Positions 6,465 to 12,403 of a stretch of DNA of 12,795 nt are shown here, piece after piece. The position numbers and the translations under genes were made by a program. How positions within the stretch are numbered: position 1 is the first letter of the stretch; every line of letters starts with the position of its first letter. This DNA is from an uncultured Candidatus Melainabacteria bacterium. GTDB lineage: Bacteria > Cyanobacteriota > Vampirovibrionia > LMEP-6097. Under the pieces are notes generated by a model. That model made no database searches. It was not told the origin of the DNA and was given only the letters and a program-made list of their open reading frames with translations. Where the stretch lies: positions 1-12,795 of the forward strand of contig CALBDR010000086.1 of assembly GCA_937927525.1 (NCBI GenBank), read 5' to 3'.

Positions 6465-7544
6465 TTAACTACTATACTGTAAAATCTTTTTTTTGCTATC
6501 AAAAATTCTTTTAGCTGTATTTGCTAATTTTTCAGTTGAATCTAGCTCTATTTTAAAAAGTTTGTTTAGAGCTTTTCTGGAATTTTCATAGATGATACCA
6601 GGGAGTTCTTTACTCATGAATTTAGATTTAAAGAAGTTACCATTTTCTAAGCCTTCACATTCTTTTAGGGTACTATCTGCATTCATGAAGCTTAAGCCAG
6701 ATAGAGATAAGCTTGCTATCAATTCCATGATGTTTTCATGTTTAGGAAATAAGCTGGTGAGCAATTTTCTTGCCCCAAGGAAACTAGCTTCCATGAAGCA
6801 TAAGAAGTCTTCATTACCTGTGAGTTTTAGAGCTTCAGCATTAGTGTCTTTAGGTTTAGCTTCTAACATTAAATCAGCCAGCTTACGTTTTGTGCTAAAA
6901 GTTCCTAGCATTGGAAGAGCGGGGATAGCCATGACTAAGCTAGAGGCAAGCTTAGACAAATGTTTGAAAGGATGTGAAATAGTGTTTTCTGGTGGTTTAG
7001 ATCTTTTATTAAGATAGTCCACTCCACTTAAACCTACTGTGAATAAAGAGAGTCCTTTAAGATAAAGCGCTAAGACTTTTTCTTTATTATTTTCAAATAG
7101 TTTAGAAATTTTAGACTCTTTCTCGTCCAGGTTTTCAGAGCTAGGGTTAAATTTCATACCCAATAACTTCGCACCATCAAGCATAAATTTCTTAAAGCCA
7201 TCTGGTAATTTTTTGGTGGAGTTTGAAATGAATTCAAAGGCACTATTCACTACGTATATGAAATTATCACCATTGAATTTTCCTTCTAAACCCATAGATA
7301 AGAGTCCTAAGCCCATTTCCAGAACAGAAGTTTTAGCAGTGAAATCTTCAATTTGGTTAGTTTGTTTTTCTAGATGCCGATAATCATTACTTAAGCTTTT
7401 TATTTCTTTATTTAATAACTCTTTCTTTAATTCAGCTTCACGTTCAAGAGCATTTTTTTCATTACTAACGTCAAGCTGGACCAAGGCTTGTGTTGACTCT
7501 TGGCTGTTTGGAGGTTTTGTTACAGTTTGACTTGGGTTTATCAA
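6465..7544 (-). CDS. Hydrophobic orphan protein (359 aa) behind Fur-type operators
   Basis: I do not recognise this family. Visible layout: a polar N-terminus (1-26) rich in Ser, Thr, Gln and Pro; a charged, probably coiled-coil helix (27-66, with EREAELKKELLNKEI); then a mostly helical body with hydrophobic segments at about 155-176 (VLALYLKGLSLFTVGLSG) and 198-216 (KLASSLVMAIPALPMLG). There is no N-terminal signal sequence. The start is TTG at 7542-7544, the first possible start after an in-frame TAA. The Shine-Dalgarno is weak, so the start is less certain. cinA follows by 2 nt. The promoter region contains two Fur-type 7-1-7 repeats, so the gene may respond to iron or a related metal. Faint similarity of layout to the 466-aa orphan at 10910-12310 is noted, but homology is not shown. 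Confidence 0.75.
   Translation of the reverse strand: MINPSQTVTKPPNSQESTQALVQLDVSNEKNALEREAELKKELLNKEIKSLSNDYRHLEKQTNQIEDFTAKTSVLEMGLGLLSMGLEGKFNGDNFIYVVNSAFEFISNSTKKLPDGFKKFMLDGAKLLGMKFNPSSENLDEKESKISKLFENNKEKVLALYLKGLSLFTVGLSGVDYLNKRSKPPENTISHPFKHLSKLASSLVMAIPALPMLGTFSTKRKLADLMLEAKPKDTNAEALKLTGNEDFLCFMEASFLGARKLLTSLFPKHENIMELIASLSLSGLSFMNADSTLKECEGLENGNFFKSKFMSKELPGIIYENSRKALNKLFKIELDSTEKLANTAKRIFDSKKKILQYSS
6471..6476 (-). promoter_or_regulatory. Possible -10 element directly ahead of cinA
   Basis: The minus strand reads TATAGT (5 of 6 to TATAAT) 8 nt before the cinA GTG. It overlaps the last codons of the 359-aa orphan. It matches the geometry seen ahead of rpe and the gene at 7806, but it is a six-base match in AT-rich DNA and could be chance. 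Confidence 0.25.
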
Positions 7545-7566
7545 GTTTATTTTTATTTCACTTTAT

Positions 7567-7581
7567 TGAGAATTATTCTCA
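7567..7581. promoter_or_regulatory. Fur-family operator, box 1 (perfect 7-1-7 palindrome)
   Basis: TGAGAATTATTCTCA is a perfect 7-1-7 inverted repeat (17-bp palindrome if 7566-7582 is counted). It matches the Fur consensus TGATAATnATTATCA except for G for T at the fourth position of each arm, a common variant in known Fur sites. It lies just downstream of the predicted start of transcription of the 359-aa orphan gene. Confidence 0.7.
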
Positions 7582-7594
7582 AATTCACATGTCT

Positions 7595-7624
7595 ATTCTA
7601 TACCCTAATGAGAATTATTTGCAA
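7595..7624 (-). promoter_or_regulatory. Promoter of the orphan-cinA operon, overlapped by Fur box 2
   Basis: On the minus strand TTGCAA (7619-7624, 4 of 6 to TTGACA) is followed by an 18-nt spacer and TAGAAT (7595-7600, 5 of 6 to TATAAT). Transcription would start near 7588, leaving a leader of about 44 nt. Operator box 2 covers the -35 and part of the spacer and box 1 lies just after the start site, an arrangement suited to repression. Confidence 0.5.
7609..7623. promoter_or_regulatory. Fur-family operator, box 2 (imperfect 7-1-7 repeat)
   Basis: TGAGAATTATTTGCA has the same left arm and centre as box 1, with three mismatches to it in the right arm. Its centre (7616) is 42 bp from the centre of box 1 (7574), about four helical turns, so two dimers would sit on the same DNA face. 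Confidence 0.55.
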
Positions 7625-7805
7625 TAAAGAAAAGCTAAAGGTGAAAGTTTATGAACTTATCTTGAAATATTTGCTTTGAAACCTGGAATTCTTAGGGCTT
7701 TACTATGAGTTCGAAAATAGCAAATCGTGATGTCATCTTTTATTTTCTTAGGGTAACAGTTTAAATTCTCTTTCTTCTGATTCTGGCGAGCTAATATAGT
7801 ATTTA
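7624..7805 (+). other. Intergenic region with two very short ORFs of doubtful status
   Basis: This is the non-operator part of the divergent gap between the 359-aa orphan and the gene at 7806. It holds AAAGGTGA (7637-7644) followed by an ATG and only three more sense codons (M-N-L-S, 7651-7665). It also holds a 19-codon ORF at 7705-7764 beginning MSSKIANRD, preceded by AGGG. Neither has a recognisable product. The first could be a minimal upstream ORF, and both may be chance. I see no tRNA, repeat or strong hairpin here. Confidence 0.25.
7792..7797 (+). promoter_or_regulatory. Possible -10 element ahead of the nucleosidase-like gene
   Basis: GCTAATAT precedes the ATG at 7806 by 8 nt, the same bases and spacing as upstream of rpe. 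No Shine-Dalgarno lies in between, suggesting a leaderless or near-leaderless transcript. No convincing -35 is seen. Confidence 0.3.
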
Positions 7806-8432
7806 ATGATATTGATTTGTTCAGCTTGGGATGAAGAAACTAAATATTTAGATTTGGTAAACAAAAATATTAAAATTATTAATCTTGGCATTGGCTATCT
7901 GAGTGCAGCAGTACACTTAGATAGGTTTCTGCAAAAAGCAGATAATAATATTGAAAGAATAGTCTTTATTGGAACTGCTGGTTTAATTTCTGATAAAGAG
8001 CTGGAATTTGGGCTTGGTGATTCTAAAATTTATTCTATTCAGCAAGTTAATTTAGGTGATTATTTATCTAGTCTAGATTATTCATATACTCCTTTCAGTT
8101 ATCCTATTTATGAATACAAGTCTTTATTTAAGTCAGCAGACAGTATCACTAGGGCAGTAGTATTCTCAAACTTAGAAATCACTAAATCTAATGAAATATC
8201 AAAAAAAATTATTGAAAAATATCCTAATGAAATTTTAGTTGAAAATATGGAGATTTATGGAGTTGCAGCTATTGCTGCTGACCATAAAATTCCTTTTAAT
8301 TCATTTTTAGTTACCACTAATTATACTAATAGCAATGCTCACCAGGATTGGAAAATGAATCATAAAGAGGCTTCTAGAAACCTTTGTGATTACGTTAACA
8401 AAATCATAGATATAGATTCTTTACATAGTTAG
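7806..8432 (+). CDS. Nucleoside phosphorylase/nucleosidase superfamily protein
   Basis: A 208-aa protein of the PNP/UDP phosphorylase fold, closest in style to MTA/SAH nucleosidases and futalosine hydrolases. Visible landmarks are the N-terminal strand MILICSAWDEE, where E10/E11 match the catalytic glutamate region of GAMxEE in MTAN; GIG (28-30); FIGTAGLI (54-61); and VENME (145-149), the ribose-binding signature. At the position where MTAN has a catalytic Asp (SD), this protein has TTN with Asn172, followed by HQDW (179-182). Asn occurs at that site in some purine phosphorylases, so the substrate cannot be stated. The ATG start fits the family N-terminus. The last 29 nt overlap the convergent PBP gene. 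It would act in nucleoside salvage or menaquinone precursor processing; neither is supported by its neighbours. Confidence 0.75.
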   Translation: MILICSAWDEETKYLDLVNKNIKIINLGIGYLSAAVHLDRFLQKADNNIERIVFIGTAGLISDKELEFGLGDSKIYSIQQVNLGDYLSSLDYSYTPFSYPIYEYKSLFKSADSITRAVVFSNLEITKSNEISKKIIEKYPNEILVENMEIYGVAAIAADHKIPFNSFLVTTNYTNSNAHQDWKMNHKEASRNLCDYVNKIIDIDSLHS

Positions 8433-9993
8433 TAATTTCATTAAATAGAGGTCCTGCGACAGTGTCACCCCAGCGTCCATCTGTTTTAGGATCATCAATA
8501 ACTACTAAACAGATATACCTTGGATTTTCAGCAGGGTAGAAACCTACAAACGAAGCGATGGTGTTGTAATGTGAGTAATGACCATCTTTTCTGATTTTTT
8601 GGGCAGTACCAGTCTTTCCTGCAACTCTAATTCCAGAAATATTTCCAGCTTTAGCCCACTTCTCTTTAATATTTGTTTCAATAGAATCTGCTAAACGCAT
8701 CTGAATTTCTTTAGCTATTTTAGGGTCAATGACTTTAACTTTTCCTTGAATAAGACCAGCTTTATTGCGGTTGAGGACTATAGTTGGTTGCATCCAGGTC
8801 CCATTGTTTGCAATAGTATTTATCGCCGCTAGGATTTGGATTGGAGTTACCGCTATAGCTCCCTGTCCTATCGCAGTGGAAGCTAAATCTGAATCTTTCC
8901 AAGTATCATGGTGTCTTAAAAGACCAGTACTTTCTCCAGGTAGTTCCACTCCAGTTTTTTGAGAGAAGCCAAAAAGATTTAAATAATTGTGAAAAACTTC
9001 TTTACCCATTTTTAGACCGAGGTGTGCAGCAAATGGGTTGCTAGACGTTGCAAATAAGCCAGTTAAATCTAATTCTTTAGCTTCAGTTCTTCCTTTTACA
9101 TAATCATGGTTTTGGATACGCCATTTATCTACCATGATATAACCTTCATCAATAAAACTATAGTCACTATCTATAATCTTAGAATCAAGTGCTGAAGCTA
9201 CTGTAATAATTTTGAAAATAGATCCAGGTTGATAAACATCTACTATGCTCCAGTTTTTTAAGCGCCTGATAGAGTAATCTTTATAAAAATTAGGATTGTA
9301 AGAAGGGCTCGATGCCCATGCAAGAATTTCTGCAGATTTTACATCCATTACAATTGCAGTACCTTGTTCTGCTTTAGTCTTCTCTATATGTTTATCTAGT
9401 TTTTCTTCGATGAAGCCTTGAAGGCGGGAGTCTATGGTAAGTTCAAGTTTAGCTTCAGGATTTTGTTCTAAGTACTCTTTATGGTAAAGTTCAACTCCTT
9501 GTCTAGCAGCACCATAAAGATCTACGTAGCCTAAAATATGAGATGCAAAAGTATCTTCAGGGTAAAAACGAGTGATAACTTTTCTCATATATAATGATGG
9601 TGAGTGAAGCTTTTTGATTTGTTGAACTTGCTCACGAGTAAGGTTGAAAGCTAGAGTTTGACTTGATTTCTTATAAAGAAGCTTTTTGGAACTTTCTGGG
9701 AAATCAAATATAGCGGCAAGCTCACGAGCTAGAACAGATTTGTTTTCTTTTTTAGAAGCTTCGCATGGATTGTATTCTAGAGTGTAGCGCTCTATATCCA
9801 TGGCAAGAGTTTTACCAAATTTATCAGTAATCTCTCCTCTATTAGTCAGAGACTTTACATTAGTCCTAAGTTGTTTAACTCTTTTATAGAATTTTGAACC
9901 TTGGATTATTTGTAAATTAAATAGTCTTGCAACTATTATAAAAAAAGAGACAAGAACCATTATCTGAATTAATCTATATCTAAATCTACTCAT
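8404..9993 (-). CDS. ftsI: Class B penicillin-binding protein (FtsI-like peptidoglycan transpeptidase)
   Basis: Cross-links peptidoglycan at the periplasmic face. The 529-aa protein has a short cytoplasmic tail and one signal-anchor helix (about 9-29), then the PBP dimerisation domain with NRGEITDKFGKTLA (51-64) and YGAARQGVELYH (160-171). The transpeptidase domain has all three motifs: SIFK with nucleophile Ser258, SSN (317-319) and KTGT (460-463). There is no PASTA domain. The length and N-terminal RGxIxD block favour FtsI/PBP3 over PBP2, but MrdA cannot be excluded. The ATG lies 5 nt after the pheA stop with no good Shine-Dalgarno close by, so translation is probably coupled. The 3' end overlaps the convergent gene ending at 8432. 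It is an unexpected neighbour for pheA, with no other division or murein genes visible. Confidence 0.93.
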   Translation of the reverse strand: MSRFRYRLIQIMVLVSFFIIVARLFNLQIIQGSKFYKRVKQLRTNVKSLTNRGEITDKFGKTLAMDIERYTLEYNPCEASKKENKSVLARELAAIFDFPESSKKLLYKKSSQTLAFNLTREQVQQIKKLHSPSLYMRKVITRFYPEDTFASHILGYVDLYGAARQGVELYHKEYLEQNPEAKLELTIDSRLQGFIEEKLDKHIEKTKAEQGTAIVMDVKSAEILAWASSPSYNPNFYKDYSIRRLKNWSIVDVYQPGSIFKIITVASALDSKIIDSDYSFIDEGYIMVDKWRIQNHDYVKGRTEAKELDLTGLFATSSNPFAAHLGLKMGKEVFHNYLNLFGFSQKTGVELPGESTGLLRHHDTWKDSDLASTAIGQGAIAVTPIQILAAINTIANNGTWMQPTIVLNRNKAGLIQGKVKVIDPKIAKEIQMRLADSIETNIKEKWAKAGNISGIRVAGKTGTAQKIRKDGHYSHYNTIASFVGFYPAENPRYICLVVIDDPKTDGRWGDTVAGPLFNEITNYVKNLYL

Positions 9994-9998
9994 TGAGA

Positions 9999-10880
9999 TT
10001 AATTAGTTAAGGACTCCTCTACCCTAGGTTTGGAAGATATATGGTATGAACCCAACCATTTATAATAATTAAAGTACATACTTAAATCACGCATTGCAGT
10101 GACGAACTTTTCTTCATCTCTATGAGCATTACAATCGACGCTAAATAAATAACTCCCTAATAGATTTTTAGATGGTCTAGACTCAATCCTGGATAGGTTT
10201 ATACCATGGTCAGAGAATGCTTTAAGTACTCTGTGTAAGCTACCAGGCTCATCTACTATTTGAAAAATAATAGATGTTTTCGCATCCTTACCTTCAATGT
10301 AATCTGATGGAGTATTAGACAGTAGCCAGAATCTAGTTATATTATTCTGAGAGTCGTTAATAGCTTTACGTAAAATCTTTAAATTATATAGCTTTGCACA
10401 GAATTCAGGAGCTATTGCTGCTGTATAATCATCTTCCAGACTATTATTTGCATCAATTGCAGCTTTGCTATTGCTTGGAGATGGTTCCATGACTGCATTT
10501 GGGCAGTTGGCTCTGATGAAATCTCCACACTGAGCAAAGCTCATAGGGTGAGAAATAATTTTTTCTATTTTATTTAAATCTTGGTCTGACTTAGATAGTA
10601 GGCAGTGTTTAATACTGAGGAGGTATTCTTTGTTTATGTATGCGCCATTATACTTTAATAGTGCATCTAAGGTTTCTCCAACAGCGCCAGCTAAGGAGTT
10701 TTCTACTGGAATTACTGCTTGGTCGACTTGGGAGTTTGATATGGCTTCTACTAGGCTAGTAATAGTCGGCATGCTAACAAATTCTGTGTTTGTTACAACA
10801 TCAAATTCACTTGTTGCAAGGTTTATAGCAGCGATATGAGAAAATGACCCAGAAGGTCCAAGAAAAGCTATCTTCATCAT
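9999..10880 (-). CDS. pheA: Prephenate dehydratase
   Basis: Converts prephenate to phenylpyruvate in phenylalanine biosynthesis. The 293-aa monofunctional enzyme has no chorismate mutase domain. The catalytic domain spans about 2-185: IAFLGPSGSFS (4-14), VIPVENSLAGAVGE (57-69, ENS typical of the active site), HPMSFAQC (111-118) and the essential TRF motif (182-184). A C-terminal ACT domain (about 201-275) has EPGSLHRVLKAF and ESRP (233-236), the Phe-binding motif, so feedback inhibition by phenylalanine is expected. The N-terminus is MMKIAF; the second ATG (10875-10877) fits the family start as well as the first. It lies 29 nt after the 466-aa orphan and 5 nt ahead of the PBP gene. Confidence 0.97.
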   Translation of the reverse strand: MMKIAFLGPSGSFSHIAAINLATSEFDVVTNTEFVSMPTITSLVEAISNSQVDQAVIPVENSLAGAVGETLDALLKYNGAYINKEYLLSIKHCLLSKSDQDLNKIEKIISHPMSFAQCGDFIRANCPNAVMEPSPSNSKAAIDANNSLEDDYTAAIAPEFCAKLYNLKILRKAINDSQNNITRFWLLSNTPSDYIEGKDAKTSIIFQIVDEPGSLHRVLKAFSDHGINLSRIESRPSKNLLGSYLFSVDCNAHRDEEKFVTAMRDLSMYFNYYKWLGSYHISSKPRVEESLTN

Positions 10881-10884
10881 GTTT

Positions 10885-10890
10885 ATTATA
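10885..10890 (-). promoter_or_regulatory. Possible internal -10 element directly ahead of pheA
   Basis: The minus strand reads TATAAT, an exact consensus, 4 nt before the first ATG and 7 nt before the second. The -35 region is poor (GTAATA at 17 nt). If active, it would produce a leaderless pheA-PBP transcript starting at the second ATG. Confidence 0.35.
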
Positions 10891-10909
10891 TCTCTTATTC
10901 TGCCTTTTA

Positions 10910-12310
10910 TTACCCTGCTGGTACTAATTCAGCTTCATTTATTAGTGGCATCTCAGGTTCAGCTTCTCCTAAAGGCTTTCCTCGTATGAAGTTTACTATG
11001 TTACTTGCTATGCCTTCTGGTAAACAATTTCCAGCATTCGCTTTAAGCATGCCTTTACCAACACTCAAGAAGAATTCAGGTAAACTGTTTGCTGATAGTG
11101 TATCTTTACTAGTGAATTCCGCATTTTCTTCTTTAACAGCAGCTGCATTTGATGCGGCTGCCCAAGTTCCAAATAAGCCCATTAATGATTCAATTTGTCT
11201 TTCAAATGGTTTCATAAATGGTAGGTTAAGAAGTACGTCCAATACTCCTTCTGTCGTGTAGTTACCACCTGAGGCAACTGACTGGATTCTGCCACGTTCC
11301 ATATTTGCTCGAGAGAAGCGTTCACAATCAGTAGCAATGCATGCAATATTATCCCTTAATACATTACCTGTTGTGATTAACGCCTCACCCAAGTTGTTTC
11401 CAGACTCACGCATAATGAGTCCACTCTGCTTCGTTGCAAAACCAAGTAATTGGAGAATACCACCCACAGTACCATTTACTCCAGTACTATTTCGTGGGTC
11501 GAAGGCTCCAAAACCATATTTTTTGATAGCATCAAAACTATCTTTAAACTGTTCTAAGAATGCTTTAACACTATCACCTGGATTACTATAACCTTTGGCA
11601 GACATTTTACGTTTATTTGCTGAAGATGAAATATTCATTGGTCCATTTGCTGCACCGAAGAAGCTGTAAATGTTATTAAAGCTGATATTTAAATTAGGTA
11701 GTTTAATTCCGACAGCTTTAAGAGGCATGCTTAATATATGAAATACATTAAAGGCAAATAAGACTTGAAAAAGCCCGGCTACTGAAGCTATTAAGTCATT
11801 ATATTGAGAGACTTTAGAAAACTTACTGAATGCCGCAATCCCTACCATGCCTCTATAGGTATACTTTCCAGCAAACTCTATAAACTTATTATTAGGCAAA
11901 GCTAAGCCAACAAGATTTGCTCCAATTGAGATCTGGTTTGCTAGTTTCGAAATAAAACTTTGTACTTTCGTACCATTAGTCATTTCTTTATTTTCAGCAT
12001 ATGTTTCAAAGGCTTTTTTTAAAGGTGGTAATGGACTGAGTAGATTGGCGAACCTATGATAGATTGTATCTTTTGGTTTTTGATGATCTAATTCTTCTTT
12101 TAAAAAGTTTTTATCTTGTTTAGCTTCATTGTCTAACTCATTATTTAATATCTGCTCTTCTAAAGTTTGGTCTTTGGCTGCTAAACCTTCAGCTGAAGCC
12201 AAATAGGACTCTGCTAAATTAATATTTTTCGCACTCTCGTCTGTTGTTTTTCCACTAGTTCCTTTCTTTTCAAGATGGGAACCTGCAGAGACAACCGTTG
12301 TCGTTTGCAA
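10910..12310 (-). CDS. Hydrophobic orphan protein (466 aa)
   Basis: Not recognised. The N-terminal 80 residues are polar and probably disordered, with charged helix-forming runs (LEEQILNNELDNEAKQDKNF). The rest is mostly helical and rich in Gly, Ala, Ser and Asn, with hydrophobic stretches at about 127-140, 154-161 and, most strongly, 173-203 (LIASVAGLFQVLFAFNVF and on), which could cross a membrane. A glycine-rich middle (278-292) and an Ala-rich segment (382-391) follow. There is no N-terminal signal peptide, Cys metal site or catalytic motif. The start is TTG at 12308-12310; it is the only start after an in-frame TAA, and AAAGGA lies 9 nt upstream. First gene of a cluster with pheA and the PBP gene. 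The polar N-terminus and hydrophobic body resemble the 359-aa orphan at 6465-7544; common ancestry is only a suspicion. Confidence 0.8.
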   Translation of the reverse strand: MQTTTVVSAGSHLEKKGTSGKTTDESAKNINLAESYLASAEGLAAKDQTLEEQILNNELDNEAKQDKNFLKEELDHQKPKDTIYHRFANLLSPLPPLKKAFETYAENKEMTNGTKVQSFISKLANQISIGANLVGLALPNNKFIEFAGKYTYRGMVGIAAFSKFSKVSQYNDLIASVAGLFQVLFAFNVFHILSMPLKAVGIKLPNLNISFNNIYSFFGAANGPMNISSSANKRKMSAKGYSNPGDSVKAFLEQFKDSFDAIKKYGFGAFDPRNSTGVNGTVGGILQLLGFATKQSGLIMRESGNNLGEALITTGNVLRDNIACIATDCERFSRANMERGRIQSVASGGNYTTEGVLDVLLNLPFMKPFERQIESLMGLFGTWAAASNAAAVKEENAEFTSKDTLSANSLPEFFLSVGKGMLKANAGNCLPEGIASNIVNFIRGKPLGEAEPEMPLINEAELVPAG

Positions 12311-12319
12311 TCCAAATTA

Positions 12320-12325
12320 TCCTTT
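12320..12325 (-). promoter_or_regulatory. Ribosome binding site deciding the TTG start at 12310
   Basis: AAAGGA on the minus strand lies 9 nt before TTG (12308-12310). An in-frame TAA just upstream excludes earlier starts, so the site supports the rare TTG codon. Confidence 0.6.
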
Positions 12326-12349
12326 GTTGCTTGATAATTAATAGGTATT

Positions 12350-12383
12350 AAGGGAATTAGTATTAAGTATAGCTAAATTCCTT
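12350..12383. repeat. Imperfect inverted repeat between the PAP2 gene and the 466-aa orphan
   Basis: AAGGGAATTAG (12350-12360) faces CTAAATTCCTT (12373-12383) across a 12-nt spacer that contains a TATACT-like -10 on the minus strand (12366-12371). It could be an operator for the 466-aa orphan or a weak hairpin after the PAP2 gene. No T run follows, so it is not a standard terminator. Confidence 0.3.
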
Positions 12384-12403
12384 TGTTTTTAGTTTAATTT
12401 TTT

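Noticed and set aside
6592..7017. Plus-strand 141-aa ORF inside the 359-aa orphan
   Set aside because: It mirrors the other strand's codons and has no domain or SD. The minus frame is preferred for its promoter and tight junction with cinA, though the orphan itself is unassigned.
10986..11591. Plus-strand ORFs of 91 and 84 aa inside the 466-aa orphan
   Set aside because: They have no SD, no domain and composition typical of antisense frames; the long minus frame has an SD.
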